Assembly: GCA_951828385.1 (NCBI GenBank)
Contig: OX639973.1
Location: 5,695,200 to 5,759,199, forward strand
Reading direction: 5' to 3'
From: an uncultured Poribacteria bacterium
GTDB lineage: Bacteria; Poribacteria; WGA-4E; WGA-3G
Length of the DNA: 64,000 bases
Each line of letters opens with the position of its first letter. Within the stretch, counting starts at the first letter, position 1. The notes under the pieces are model-generated. The model saw nothing but the letters and a program-made list of their open reading frames with translations. It was not told the origin of the DNA and searched no databases. Both the position numbers and the translations under genes were made by a program. Positions 42,797 to 53,900 of this stretch are shown piece after piece.

Positions 42797-43568
42797 AAAC
42801 CGTAGGCAGTACAAATACAGATTGAGCGTTATTATCGTTTTAACTATCGCCATTAGTCTCTGGTCTATAGGGGCGTTTGCAGCGGAACTGACTGAGGGAC
42901 TCGTTGGTTACTGGCCCCTTGATGGCAATGGCAACGACGAATCCGGTAATGGAAAGGATGCCAAATTGGAAAAGGGCGCGAAATGGTCTGACGACGGTTG
43001 GGTGAACGGTGCCGTTGACTTTGATGGCGGTGGCGGACACGTCGTTGTCGATGATACGTTTGAACTCACAACAGACAAGATCACCGTGGTCGCTCGGATC
43101 AACGGTTGGAAAACGATAGATTGGTCAGGAATTGTCGTAGGTCGAAGTGATCCAGCATCGTGGTGGATGGGTGTCGCCGCGAACAATACCCTAACCTATG
43201 TATGGAACAATAACTCCGCAGAGACGTGGAACTGGCAAGGTGCCCCAGAAATCCCAGAAAATAAATGGGCACTCGTGGCGATAGCAATTGAACCTACTAA
43301 AGCAACGAGTTACATTTATCACAGAGACAGTGACAAACTTGACTCTGAGGTAAACGACATTCCGCATATCGAGCAGACGGTTATGAATTTAAAGTTCGGG
43401 TGGGATGAATGCTGCGGTGCCAGATACTTCAAAGGGCTAATAGACGAAGTGATGATCTATGACTGGACGTTGAACGCCGACGACATCAAAAGATTGGCAA
43501 CCGTTGGGCTGCCTGTCGAGAGTAAAGGGAAACTCGCGATGACGTGGGCGGCACTCAAGACGGATTAA
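42797..43568 (+). pseudogene. LamG-domain protein gene, main part, separated from its start by the IS3 element
   Basis: The frame is open from inside the element end, KNRRQYKYRLSVIIVLTIAISL and then WSIGAFAAE, a signal peptide missing its start. A TTG at 42822 is the first possible start, without a ribosome-binding site. The LamG domain follows: LVGYWPLDGNGNDESGNGKDA, DKITVVARINGW, NKWALVAIAIEP and KFGWDECCGARYFKGLIDEVMIYDWTL. The C-terminus GKLAMTWAALKTD parallels the paralogue at 19938-20708. The original start lies at 41561. It may be silent unless the element provides transcription and a start. Confidence 0.8.
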
Positions 43569-43621
43569 ACGTATAGCAGACATCAAGAAAGTTACACCAG
43601 ACCAAAAGGATCGTCTCCAAT

Positions 43622-45364
43622 TTGGAAAAAGTCCGATTTAGGCAGTATGCTGCACTCCTTTCACAATATCTCAAACCGCAGTGGATACGTGTGACGCTGC
43701 TCGCCATCTTCATGTTCAGCGGCATCGGTCTTGCCCTACTGAATCCTCAGATTCTTCGCTACTTTATTGACACAGCAAAAGCTGGGGGTTCAATGCGAAG
43801 TCTGATCATTGCTGGCGTTGTGTTCTTTGGAATTGGTGCGCTTGGACAAGTCGTGATGTTAGTCAGTTCTTATTTAGGGCAAGATGTCGGTTGGCGCGCA
43901 ACTAATCAGATGCGCGGCGACCTTGCGCATCATTGTCTACAACTCGACATGTCCTTCCACCATGAACACACCCCCGGCGAAATGGTCGAGCGCGTTGACG
44001 GCGATACAGCAGCACTTTCAAACTTTTTTTCTGAGTTCATAGTTCAGGTCGTAGGCAGTTTGTTGCTGCTTGGCGGTATCCTGATCGTGATTACGCTTGA
44101 AGACTGGCGCATCGGTGTGGCACTGGCCGGTTTCGTAGCGGTTTCCATCTATGTTTATAATCTCACCCGGAACATTGCCGTTCCCGTCTACACGGCTGAA
44201 CGAGAGGGTTATTCCAGATTGTTCAGTTTTTTTGAAGAACGGTTAACAGGCATTGAAGACCTCCGCACAAATGGTGGCATCAACTATACGATGGATCGGT
44301 TCTACGATGTGAATCGGGATGTATACGGTCGTGCCGTAAAAGCACATGTGATGGGAGAAGTACTTCAAACAATCAGCGGTGTGCTTTTTGCATTAGGGCT
44401 TGTCCTGACAATGGGGATGGGCATCTACCTGTTTCAGATAGGGGCGTTCACAATTGGGACCGTTTATCTCGTCATTCATTACACGGCAATGCTCCGAGGT
44501 CCGTTAATCATGATTAGTCGGCAGATTAACGAACTGCAGCGGGCAACCGCGGGGCTCAAACGGATTGAAGAACTCTATCGCATCACCCCAAGGATCGCGG
44601 ACGGAACAGAGGCACTTCCGACATCAGACGCGCTCGGTATTGAATTTAACCATGTCACATTTGGTTACACCGAAGACGAATCGGTGCTGAAAGATGTTTC
44701 ATTCCAATTACAACCCGGAAAATCATTGGGGTTGTTGGGACGGACAGGTAGCGGTAAAACAACGATCACCCGTCTCCTATTTCGGTTCTATGAAATTAAT
44801 AGCGGACAGATTCGCGTCGGTGGCAAGCAAATTGAGCGAATTCAGTTGGACGATTTACGGAACCGGATCGGTATGGTCACGCAAGATGTGCAACTCTTCA
44901 ACGCAACGGTCCGCGAGAATTTAACACTCTTTGATGCCGAAATCAGCGACAATCGGATTTTATCGGTCATTGAAGAACTGGGGTTATCCGAATGGATTCA
45001 ATCTTTGCCGAACGGGCTTGATACCGTTCTTGAAGGCACCGGTATGTCTGCAGGAGAGGCGCAGCTGCTGGCATTTGCGAGGGTTTTCCTCAAAGATCCG
45101 AAGATTGTTATTCTCGATGAACCGTCATCAAGACTCGACCCGGCGACAGAGCAACGGATTGATAGCGCGGTGCAACGGTTATTGAAGGGACGCACCAGTA
45201 TCATCATTGCGCATCGACTCGGAACGGTTCAACAGGTTGATGAAATTATGGTCCTCGCCGACGGCGAAATTCAGGAACACGGCGAACGAAATCGGCTTGT
45301 TCAAGACCCCGATTCGGTCTTCTCACAATTGCTAAGAACAGGGTTAGAGGAGATGACGCAGTGA
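43622..45364 (+). CDS. ABC exporter half-transporter, subunit with consensus Walker B
   Basis: 580 residues from a TTG at 43622 (AAGGA about 15 nt upstream). Six transmembrane helices fill residues 1-310. The nucleotide-binding domain has [17 protein letters not shown] (Walker A), [16 protein letters not shown] (Q-loop), [17 protein letters not shown] (degenerate ABC signature) and [14 protein letters not shown] (Walker B with Glu), then IIAHRLGTV (H-loop). It overlaps the next gene by 4 nt (GTGA). With that gene it forms a heterodimeric exporter of the kind where one ATP site is degenerate. Substrate unknown. Confidence 0.9.
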   Translation: MEKVRFRQYAALLSQYLKPQWIRVTLLAIFMFSGIGLALLNPQILRYFIDTAKAGGSMRSLIIAGVVFFGIGALGQVVMLVSSYLGQDVGWRATNQMRGDLAHHCLQLDMSFHHEHTPGEMVERVDGDTAALSNFFSEFIVQVVGSLLLLGGILIVITLEDWRIGVALAGFVAVSIYVYNLTRNIAVPVYTAEREGYSRLFSFFEERLTGIEDLRTNGGINYTMDRFYDVNRDVYGRAVKAHVMGEVLQTISGVLFALGLVLTMGMGIYLFQIGAFTIGTVYLVIHYTAMLRGPLIMISRQINELQRATAGLKRIEELYRITPRIADGTEALPTSDALGIEFNHVTFGYTEDESVLKDVSFQLQPGKSLGLLGRTGSGKTTITRLLFRFYEINSGQIRVGGKQIERIQLDDLRNRIGMVTQDVQLFNATVRENLTLFDAEISDNRILSVIEELGLSEWIQSLPNGLDTVLEGTGMSAGEAQLLAFARVFLKDPKIVILDEPSSRLDPATEQRIDSAVQRLLKGRTSIIIAHRLGTVQQVDEIMVLADGEIQEHGERNRLVQDPDSVFSQLLRTGLEEMTQ

Positions 45365-47217
45365 CGACAGGCCAAGCCTCAATTCGCCTTATCCGTTACC
45401 GTCCACTCCTTTTTCTCGGCACTATCTTTTTTCGGGGATTAGACGACCTGATGCCGTTTTTCGACGGATTGATTAGGAAGGCATTTTTTGATACACTTGA
45501 TCCCACCATTAGCGGCAGTATTCTTTTCCCAGGACTCAACGACCTCATGCCCTTCCTCGACAGACTGATTGGGAGGGTACTTTTTGATACGCTTGATCCC
45601 GCTACTGGCGGATCGGGTGCAGGCCCCAGTCCTTGGATATTCGTTGCGCTCTTCGTTGTCGCCCACCTTAGCGATCGAGGCGTACTTATATCGTCCGCGT
45701 TTGTATGGGCGCGTTGGCGTTATGCTATTTCAACACTTCTCCGAAAAAACATGATGACAGCCATCATGAACATGTCGGCTCCGCATAGCGTGTCAACAGC
45801 CTCTGGCGAAGTGACGAATCGGTTGCGTGACGACGTTCAAGCAATCCTGAGTTATCTGGAGCAGTATATCCACTTATGGGGAAACCTCATTTTCGTGATT
45901 TTGGCAATCGCTTGGATGGCTCGCATCAATATAATGGTGACAGCGATCGCAGTTATCCCATCTATCCTGATTATCACAATTGTCAACGTGTTAAGACGAT
46001 TCGTTCAGAGGTATCGCACAGTGCAGCGTATCACCACAGAACAGTCAACCAATTTTATTAATGAACTGTTCCAATCCATCTTAGCAGTAAAGGTTGCACG
46101 GACGGAGTCGAATGTGATTGCACATTTTCAGAAACTCAACGATGCGCGCCGCAAGGCAACAGTAATAGACAACTTGTTTGATCAAGTCTTGCGATCTATA
46201 AGCTCCAATATTAATACGCTCGCCACCGGCGTGATTTTGATTCTGGTTGCAGAACAGATGAAAGCAGGGGCATTTACCGTGGGGGACCTCGCGCTGTTCA
46301 CAACCTACGTCGGAGAAGTTGCGAGAAGCGGATCGCTTGTCGGCAGTATAATGGCACAGCATCAACGCGCAGCGGTTTCGTACTCGCGTATGGAACAGAC
46401 CGTTGACGAGATGCCGCAGGAAAAATTAGTCGAACACACGCCGATATATCTCCGAGAAAACCAACCGCCGCTCGTCATCCCACAACGGACCGAGGCAGAT
46501 CGATTGAGTGAACTCACTGTCTCTGGACTCACCTACTGCTACGATGGGGACGCATCTGGAATCGCTGAGGCTGACTTGAAAATCTCTGCAGGATCGTTCA
46601 CTGTTGTTACCGGACAGATCGGTTCCGGCAAATCGACGCTGGTGCAAACACTCTTGGGTGTCCTGCCGAAACAGGCAGGCGAAATCCGCTGGAACGGCGA
46701 AATCGTTGCGGATCCGAAGTCGTTCTTCGTCCCACCCCGTTGTGCGTATACACCACAAACGCCGAAACTCTTCAGTGAAAAACTGAGTGCCAACATTCTC
46801 ATGGGTTTGCCGTGGAACTGGGACAACCTGAATCGGGCAATCCGACTCGGTGTTATGGAGAAAGACCTACCGACACTCGAAGACGGTCTTGAAACTGTCG
46901 TTGGGCCGCGAGGCGTTAAACTTTCGGGCGGGCAGATGCAGCGCACAGCAGCGGCGCGGATGTTTATCCGAGACTCAGAATTACTCGTTTTTGACGATCT
47001 CTCGTCTGGACTTGATGTGGAGACGGAACAGACTTTATGGGAACGTCTCTTTGAAACCAGACGCGCAACCTGTCTCGTCGTTTCGCACCGGCGACCCGCG
47101 CTCCGTCGAGCGGATCAAATTGTTGTACTAAAGAATGGCAGGGTTGAAGCCGTCGGAACGTTGGACGAACTGCTCGCCTCCTCCGAGGAGATGCGGAAGT
47201 TGTGGTCAACAGATTGA
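45361..47217 (+). CDS. ABC exporter half-transporter, subunit with degenerate Walker B
   Basis: 618 residues starting at a GTG that overlaps the previous stop. The N-terminal 32-residue unit G(T/S)I-F-GL-DLMPF-D-LI-FDTLDP is present twice in tandem (codons 20-51 and 52-83), an internal duplication that would alter the first transmembrane region. The nucleotide-binding domain has [19 protein letters not shown] (Walker A), [16 protein letters not shown] (canonical signature) and [15 protein letters not shown], where Asp replaces the catalytic Glu, then [10 protein letters not shown]. Its Walker B change pairs with the degenerate signature of the partner to form a non-hydrolytic site, while its own signature completes the active one. 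Confidence 0.9.
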   Translation: MTTGQASIRLIRYRPLLFLGTIFFRGLDDLMPFFDGLIRKAFFDTLDPTISGSILFPGLNDLMPFLDRLIGRVLFDTLDPATGGSGAGPSPWIFVALFVVAHLSDRGVLISSAFVWARWRYAISTLLRKNMMTAIMNMSAPHSVSTASGEVTNRLRDDVQAILSYLEQYIHLWGNLIFVILAIAWMARINIMVTAIAVIPSILIITIVNVLRRFVQRYRTVQRITTEQSTNFINELFQSILAVKVARTESNVIAHFQKLNDARRKATVIDNLFDQVLRSISSNINTLATGVILILVAEQMKAGAFTVGDLALFTTYVGEVARSGSLVGSIMAQHQRAAVSYSRMEQTVDEMPQEKLVEHTPIYLRENQPPLVIPQRTEADRLSELTVSGLTYCYDGDASGIAEADLKISAGSFTVVTGQIGSGKSTLVQTLLGVLPKQAGEIRWNGEIVADPKSFFVPPRCAYTPQTPKLFSEKLSANILMGLPWNWDNLNRAIRLGVMEKDLPTLEDGLETVVGPRGVKLSGGQMQRTAAARMFIRDSELLVFDDLSSGLDVETEQTLWERLFETRRATCLVVSHRRPALRRADQIVVLKNGRVEAVGTLDELLASSEEMRKLWSTD

Positions 47218-47315
47218 TCTGAATCAAACTAACAAACACATCGGACGGAAAACATTTCCAGTTCTAACTTCGCAATATTGGGCTTGCAAGCCACATCCTA
47301 ATCGAGGAAAACAAC

Positions 47316-48848
47316 GTGAATTCAAATACCGTTCATATACTTGATACTGGCACAGAACTGTTTATTGATGACATACTGATTGCTTCTAAACACGGCGTGA
47401 CGCGCACATTGCATCAGTGCGTAAAACACGATGTTCCCGTCCTTGAGCCAGACCCCGACAATCCTTGGGAACACGGCGGACCCGATCAGTCCAGACGTGT
47501 GCACCTCTACGGCACCACACTCTACGATGCAGCGTACGGAAAATACCGCATGTGGTACATGTGTCGTATGGGACCGCACTGGCGATTTGAAGCGAATGAG
47601 ATTCCGGGACTTTACGTCCCACGTCCTGACCGAAACCCGTCAACATACAGAGGGCAGACCCACGATGCTCACGGACGGAAGTTCGTTGAAAACGATCGGG
47701 GCGATCTCACCTGCTATGCAGAAAGCGATGATGGATTGACATGGACGAAACCGAATCTCGGTCTCTTTGAATTTAACGGAAACTCAAATAATAACATTGT
47801 GTGGGACCTACACGGTGCGTGTGTCTTCCGTGATGACGATGAACCGGATCCGCAGAGACGGTATAAGATGATCGGTTTTTGTCGGCGGTATCGTAACATC
47901 TTCCTGCTTATGTCACCCGATGGCATCCGATGGGACGACTCGGATTACCTTAAACCGATTGCGGATCGGGAGAACGAAGGCGCGTTCAACGTCATCTACG
48001 ATAAAAAAACAGACCTATTCCGTGCGTATGCGCTGATACGTGGGGACGATAAAGACGCAAGGCGCATGATCGCATACACCGAAAGCCCGCGTCTTGAGGG
48101 ACCGTGGAAACCCCTTGAACCGATGTTCGGTGCAACGGATGCGGACGACGCAGTGGGTGTGCAGCGATACGGTGCGGATCGTGCCGAAATCCACAATATG
48201 TCTGGCTTCCTCTATCATAACATCTACATCGGCATCCCCGGTGTGTTATATGTGACGGGACCGGGCGCGGCGGAGCATGAAATCCCGATTGATGGACCCA
48301 TTGATGCGCAACTCGTTTGTAGCCGAGACGGGTTCAATTGGGACTATCCTGATTCGGACCGAACGCCGATTATACCGCGTGGTGAGAGCGGCACATTCGA
48401 CACTGGCATGGTTATGGGAACCGCCATCGAACCGATCATCACCGACGACGAAATTCACTGGTATTATACAGGGACAGAGCACACCCACGGTGCCCAGATG
48501 AAGGACAGGCACAAGGCGATCGGGCTTGCGAAATGGCGATTGGACGGTTTTGTCTCGCTTGACGCGGACGAAACTGGAGGCGTGGTTGAAACAGTCCCGC
48601 TGCAGCTTCCAAATGGAGGACTTGAAATTAATGCTGATGCAAGCGGGGGGCAGGTCGGTGTTGAAATACTGACAGCTGATGGACAGGTTCAACAAGGATT
48701 TTCGATGGATGACTGCGTCCCGTTGACAGCGGATAGTATACGGCACTCGGTGCAGTGGAAATCGGCGACATTCGCAAACGCTACGCAGCCGTTGCGACTC
48801 CGTTTTGTGCTGAACCGTGCAAGGCTCTATGCCTTCCGTATCCAGTAG
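47316..48848 (+). CDS. Beta-propeller glycosidase-like protein
   Basis: A 510-residue protein starting at GTG 47316 after GAGGAAAA. Blades are recognisable from TTLYDAAYGKYRMWYMC, LTCYAESDDGLTWTKPNLGL, FLLMSPDGIRWDD, MIAYTESPRLEGPWKPLEPM, LVCSRDGFNWDYPDSD and EIHWYYTGTEHTHG, repeating the Asp-box-like S-DG--W turn of five-bladed glycosidases (GH43/32/sialidase-like). No signal peptide is seen. The catalytic acids cannot be assigned with confidence, so glycosidase function is inferred from fold only. Confidence 0.65.
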   Translation: MNSNTVHILDTGTELFIDDILIASKHGVTRTLHQCVKHDVPVLEPDPDNPWEHGGPDQSRRVHLYGTTLYDAAYGKYRMWYMCRMGPHWRFEANEIPGLYVPRPDRNPSTYRGQTHDAHGRKFVENDRGDLTCYAESDDGLTWTKPNLGLFEFNGNSNNNIVWDLHGACVFRDDDEPDPQRRYKMIGFCRRYRNIFLLMSPDGIRWDDSDYLKPIADRENEGAFNVIYDKKTDLFRAYALIRGDDKDARRMIAYTESPRLEGPWKPLEPMFGATDADDAVGVQRYGADRAEIHNMSGFLYHNIYIGIPGVLYVTGPGAAEHEIPIDGPIDAQLVCSRDGFNWDYPDSDRTPIIPRGESGTFDTGMVMGTAIEPIITDDEIHWYYTGTEHTHGAQMKDRHKAIGLAKWRLDGFVSLDADETGGVVETVPLQLPNGGLEINADASGGQVGVEILTADGQVQQGFSMDDCVPLTADSIRHSVQWKSATFANATQPLRLRFVLNRARLYAFRIQ

Positions 48849-48895
48849 GGGCGAGGTCCCCTCGCCCCAATAGAACGATGTGACCTCACCCCTAC
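48845..48895. repeat. Nested GTAGGGGCGAGGTC palindromic repeat
   Basis: GGGGCGAGG-TCC-CCTCGCCCC (48848-48868) is a perfect 9-bp hairpin. The larger pair GTAGGGGCGAGGTC (48845-48858) and GACCTCACCCCTAC (48882-48895) matches in reverse complement except at one base, so two alternative stems can form. It starts in the last codons of the propeller gene and lies before the retropepsin-like gene. A related copy is at 1023-1044. Confidence 0.75.
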
Positions 48896-48923
48896 GTTAG
48901 CATAAGGACAGGAGCTGTGAAAA

Positions 48924-49337
48924 ATGAGACACACCACACAAATTGAACTCGAAAATCTATACGATTTAGTCGCGGTAAAGTTAGGCGTTATGAATCCGGA
49001 AGAGGTACGGAAACTTACCGTCACAGATGCGCTCGTTGATACCGGCGCAACAGGACTCTGCCTACCGACATCGGTCATTGAGCAACTTGGTCTCACGCCT
49101 ATTGAAACAACACGGGCACGCATCGCTACCGGTATTGTTGAGCGTATTCTCTATTCAGAAGTCCAATTTACGATATTGGAACGAACAAGGTCTATGCCGG
49201 TTACCGATCTGCCTGAGGGTTCGCCCGTCCTCGTTGGGCACATGGTATTGGAGCATCTCGACCTCTGTGTTGATATAAAAGAGGGGTTAATCTATAATCC
49301 TGCACATGATGGCGAATGGATCACAGAGATCCTCTGA
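48924..49337 (+). CDS. Retropepsin-like aspartic protease-fold protein
   Basis: A 137-residue protein with a single pepsin/retropepsin-like half: VTDALVDTGATGLCLPTSVIEQLGL carries the DTGA active-site motif, and PVLVGHMVLEHLDLCVDI the psi-loop strand. Small bacterial proteins of this clan AA group are assumed to dimerise to form an active site. No signal peptide or substrate hint. Shine-Dalgarno AGGAG lies about 10 nt upstream. Confidence 0.82.
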   Translation: MRHTTQIELENLYDLVAVKLGVMNPEEVRKLTVTDALVDTGATGLCLPTSVIEQLGLTPIETTRARIATGIVERILYSEVQFTILERTRSMPVTDLPEGSPVLVGHMVLEHLDLCVDIKEGLIYNPAHDGEWITEIL

Positions 49338-49373
49338 CAACCGGTATCAGGTATTTAAGAGTATTATCTGTAA

Positions 49374-49493
49374 TCACTTTCCGACATCTGGATCCAATTT
49401 TTTCGCCTTCTCAAAATCTGATTTTGCGGCCTCATTTTGCCCAAGTGCTTTTTTCGCACGCCCGCGATCGTAGTAGTATTTTGGTATTTCCAT
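49374..49493 (-). pseudogene. Decayed C-terminal fragment of a protease-TPR lipoprotein gene
   Basis: The minus-strand frame reads MEIPKYYYDRGRAKKALGQ then NEAAKSDFEKAKKLDPDVGK and stop. This is the last TPR unit and end of the 50.9-58.6 kb lipoproteins (YYDRGRAKETLGQPEAAKAD there). No upstream coding sequence remains; the phyH-like gene begins at 49591. It indicates that the tandem array once extended further or sent a copy here. Confidence 0.8.
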
Positions 49494-49526
49494 CGCCCAA
49501 CCCGAAGCTGTTCTTTATAGGAGCGA

Positions 49527-49554
49527 TTTCCAATCTTCTGTTTCACGCTATAAT
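49527..49554 (+). promoter_or_regulatory. Possible promoter of the divergent PhyH-like gene
   Basis: TATAAT at 49549-49554 is full consensus, with TTTCCA (49527-49532) 16 bp upstream as a weak -35 box, 37 bp before the ATG at 49591. Confidence 0.4.
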
Positions 49555-49590
49555 TAAACATCGTGAATTCTCTCACCAAAGGAGAAGTGA

Positions 49591-50730
49591 ATGGATACCT
49601 TATCAACACACGACGGCTCCCCGGAAAATCGTGTGGACAACCTATTGAAACTGGAAGTACTTGAAGCGTTTGACCGGACTGCGTTTGAGCGCGATGGATA
49701 TTGGGTGTGGGAAGGGATACTAACGGATGCTGCCCGTAAGCAGTGGACAACCAGCTTACAGAAGTTACAACAGATGAACGATGCGATCCTCATGGATACG
49801 GAGTGGAGTGCTATTAACTTTGAGGCGCGGGGGTTTCCGCAGCCTTTGCCAGAACAAATTGCGCCGGCGTTTTTGGCGGCGTGCTGCGGTGGTTCAGAGC
49901 AAATGCCCGGTTTCCTCAGAACCGCTGAGTTGCGTCAATATATGCATACTCAGGGGCTGTTCGGACCGGGCAATGCGTTGGTCACACATGGGTTCAAGTC
50001 ACAAGGTGTCATGCCGGAATACTTTCCTGCAGGATACGACGACTTTATAATGGATGTGACGTCTGCTCATCCACAGATGATGGCACTCTTCAGGAAACTT
50101 TTCGGAGACCGATTTATACTCGATCACTGCTTCATGCTCAACCGGGCACCGGGTTCAAAAGGGCGCCGGTGGCATGCCCACCAGTATCGGGACGGACAGT
50201 ACGAAGTTGAGGACCCGATTGGGACTGGACACGCCTTTACTACTGATTTTCTACAACGGCAGTGTATTCGGACGCTGTGCTATCCAGAAGGTGCAACTAT
50301 CGAGGATGGCGGTGAACTTGCGATTATTCCCGGGGCACATCTCTATAGGATTCCGTACAAATGGAGCACGGAACGACCCGATGATGACGCTGCCATGAAA
50401 GCGGGATGGCTGAAAGGCAAAATCCACGCCTTCACTGGGAAACCGTTGGAAATCGTACACCTCTCACTACCGCCCGGAAGCATGGTTTCGTTTGTCCATC
50501 ACATGCCGCATTATGTTGGATATCGAAGGCAAGGGATACCGACCCGGTGGGGGCTGCTTATGGCGTACCGAACGCCTGACCCAGAAGCAGATTCAGCCAA
50601 ATGGACAAATGGGATTCCGACCCACTGGGTGGAACAGGCCGCGGCCCAAGGAAAACTATCCGCTGCGGCACAGCGTGTATTTGAGGCAGATAATCCCTTC
50701 GATATGCACTCACAGAGTTGTAAAGAATAA
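49591..50730 (+). CDS. Divergent phytanoyl-CoA dioxygenase-like protein
   Basis: A 379-residue double-stranded beta-helix protein. FERDGYWVWEGILT is a typical PhyH start. GRRWHAHQYRDGQYE stands where HxD is expected; the second ligand would be His or a shifted Asp. GGELAIIPGAHLYRIPYKW and GSMVSFVHHMPHYVGYRRQGIPTRWGLL hold the distal His and an Arg for 2-oxoglutarate. The altered first motif leaves iron binding uncertain. AAAGGAG lies 5 nt before the ATG. It is longer than the ordinary PhyH at 22331-23098. Confidence 0.7.
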   Translation: MDTLSTHDGSPENRVDNLLKLEVLEAFDRTAFERDGYWVWEGILTDAARKQWTTSLQKLQQMNDAILMDTEWSAINFEARGFPQPLPEQIAPAFLAACCGGSEQMPGFLRTAELRQYMHTQGLFGPGNALVTHGFKSQGVMPEYFPAGYDDFIMDVTSAHPQMMALFRKLFGDRFILDHCFMLNRAPGSKGRRWHAHQYRDGQYEVEDPIGTGHAFTTDFLQRQCIRTLCYPEGATIEDGGELAIIPGAHLYRIPYKWSTERPDDDAAMKAGWLKGKIHAFTGKPLEIVHLSLPPGSMVSFVHHMPHYVGYRRQGIPTRWGLLMAYRTPDPEADSAKWTNGIPTHWVEQAAAQGKLSAAAQRVFEADNPFDMHSQSCKE

Positions 50731-50906
50731 GATTACCTTATTGGGAGGTCCCACCTCAAGGTAGAAACCGGAAGATTTCGAGTCCGGTGTTTCCGTATGC
50801 AAGACGTTCCATTTTACCCGCCTTTACGCCAAAAGCCCATTTCCTTGTACCATTGGGCGTTTGGATACAAAGCCATAATGGATACCTCTAATTTTATTGC
50901 CCAGAG

Positions 50907-53900
50907 TTACTGTCCGACATCTGGATCCAGTGCTTTAGCCTTTTGAAAATCTGCTTTTGCGGCCTCATTTTGCCCAAGTGCTTTTTTCGCCTGCCCGCGA
51001 TTGTTGTAAGCACCCGCATGTTCCGGATTAATCTGGATGGCTTGCGTAGCGTCCCCAACGGCTGCTTCATACAAACGTTGCGCTTTTTTTACTTGTCCAC
51101 GGGCTGCCGCATATCCCCCAAGTCTCAACCTCACTGCACCCCGATTACTATAAGCAACGGCATCCTCTGGGTCAACCTCAATGGCTTTATCATAATCAAC
51201 CCTTGCTGCCTCATACGATTTTTGTGCATACTTAGCATCCCCGCGCGCTCTTTCGGATTCCGCAATTTCGTACCTCGCTGCACCCCGATTACCATAAGTA
51301 TCGGCATCCTCTGGATCAATCTCAATGGCTTTATCATAATCAGCTATCGCCGCCTCGTAGTCACCAAACATAAGATGTGCTGTTCCTCGACCAAAGTAAA
51401 TATTGAAGACCTCATCTTTTATTTCAATGGCTTTATCATAATCAGCTATCGCCGCTTTGTAATCACCAAGCGTAGATTTCACCTTTCCACGCATGTAATA
51501 GGCATAAAAAAATTGGGGGTTTATTTCGATGGCTCTACTATAGTCAACTAATGCTTCCTCATAATGTTCACCATCTTCTTTATTTTGTCCATGAACAAAA
51601 TAAGCATAGGCTCTGACCAGTGCTCGCTTGTGCCACTTCATCAAAGGTTCCATTGGTTTCGACTGAGCAAGTAACGCCTTAAGTACCTTTGAGGGGATAG
51701 CGTAACCATGATGCTCATCTCCAGCAGCATTAATCCCTATTACCTGTCCACTCCTACTATTTAGCACAGGGCTGCCACTACCGCCACTACCAACATTAGA
51801 ACTCATCCGGAGCCAGGCACCACTATTCGGAGCACTAAGTATCGCCCCTTTGATGACTTTGTATTTTTTCTTAGGGTATCCCACGACAACAATAGGTTCA
51901 CCATCTTGAATAGCTTCACTATCACCAACGGATAACGGAATGCCTTCGCTCGCAATCTTTAAGATCACGAGATCATTTTCCGCATCAAAAGCAGTGACTC
52001 CCTCAACCGCACAAATTTCCGCTTTGTCCCTGAGTTTGACGAAAACGGGACCCGGTTGGGCAACAACATGGATATTGGTCACAATCTTGTTTGTATCTAC
52101 AAAGAAACCGCTACCACCGAAGAAGTTGCCTGAGGCCTCAATCCAACCTATTACGAGCACCGTAGAATTCCCTACTTTTTTGAATTCCAAATCCGCTGTC
52201 TTCGGATCAATATCATCTGGATTGTTCAACTGAATAGCTTTATCATAGTCAGTAATGCCTTCATGATACAATTTTTGCGCTACTTCTGCATCACCACGCT
52301 TAGCTTCAATATCACCAAACTTACATTTCGCTGCCGCCCGATTCTCGTAAGCCTCAGCATATTTTGGATTAATCTCAATGGCTTGCGTATAGTCCGCAAT
52401 TGCCGATTCATATAACGCTTGCGTTTTCTCCATATTTCCGCGAGTGGATTCCAATCCACCAAAGGCAGTCTTCGCTAGCCCTTTATTGTTGTAAGTATTA
52501 GCATCCTCCGGATCTAACTTGATGGCTTGCGTATAGTCCGCAATCGCCGATTCATAGAAACGCTGTGCTTCTTTAGTATTCCTACGAGCAGCCTCGGATT
52601 TGCCAAGCCTAAACTTCATCAATCCCCGATCATTGTAGGCTGAGTCATCCTCTGGATTTACCTCAATGACTTGCGTAAAATCTTCAACCGCCGATTCATA
52701 TAACTTTACTGTTTTCTCCGCATTTCCGCGGGCCGATTCTAATTCACCAAGGGCCAACTTCGTGACACCACGATTCCCATAGAAACCAACATTCTCTGGA
52801 TCTACCTTGATGGCTTGCGTAAAATCTTCAATTGCGGCTTCATACAAACGTTGTGCTTCTTTAGTATTCCCGCTTGCGTTCTCGGATTCGCCAAACTTGG
52901 ATTTTGCCGATCCACGATTGTTGTAGTAATCAGTATCCTCTGGGGCAATCTCGATGGCTTTGTCGAAATCAAGTATTGCCTTGTTAAAATCACCCAGAGC
53001 CCACTTCGCGGCCGCTCGAAAATTATAAGTATTGGCATCCTCCGGATCAAGTTGGATCGCTTTATCACAATCGACTATCGCTGCTTCATATAAACGCTGC
53101 GCTTTCTCCGCATTCCCGCGTGCGGTTTCGGACTCGCCCAATACGAACTTCACACCACCTCGATTACTATAAGCATCGGCATGCTGAGCGTCAAGTTCAA
53201 TCGCCTTATTAAGATCAACGATCGCATCAGCATAGTTACCAAGTCGAGATTGTATAGTTCCACGACCATAGTAGGCATCAGCCTCATCCGGATCCATTTC
53301 GAGTACTTGCGTACAGGAGGCAATCGCACTGTCAAGTTTACCAAGGCGAGCCTGCGCTCTTCCGCGCTCGTAGTAGGCACGAATATACTCCGGGTTGAGT
53401 TCAATGGCTTTATCAAAGTCAATGATCGCGCCAGCATAATCTTTGACACTGAATTTTTCTTTACCTAAATTGTAGAATGCCGCAGCGCGGATAGGTTTCC
53501 ACTGCTGCCACGCCGCCAAAGATTCTATCGGCATAGACCCGACAAGCAACGCCTCAAGCACACTTGAAGAAACTGCATAACCACTATACGGCACAATAAC
53601 CCCGATAACCTGACCATTATTGTTAAACACTGGACTCCCATTAGTCTTTTTAGAAATCGTTGTATTTAACCTGAACCATCCATTACTCTTTCGGATGCTC
53701 TGTATACTACTTTCTGAAACTTTGAATTCTCCATCAGGGTAGCTGAGGATAGAAACAGACTCACCGATTTGAACCTTGTCTGCCAAGGACAGTGGCTCGC
53801 CTTCACTTGTGAGTTTTAGGATGACAAGGCTGTTTTTAGCATCAAATCCAACAATACCTTCTATCGTCCAATTTTTCTCCTTGTCAGGAGATTTTACAGA

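Noticed and set aside
50731-50906. tRNA-like T-arm (TTTCGAGTCCGG) after the PhyH-like gene
   Set aside because: The flanking bases do not form a 5-bp T stem, and no anticodon arm or acceptor stem could be folded; I see only small hairpins (GAGGT/ACCTC and ACCGGA/TCCGGT).
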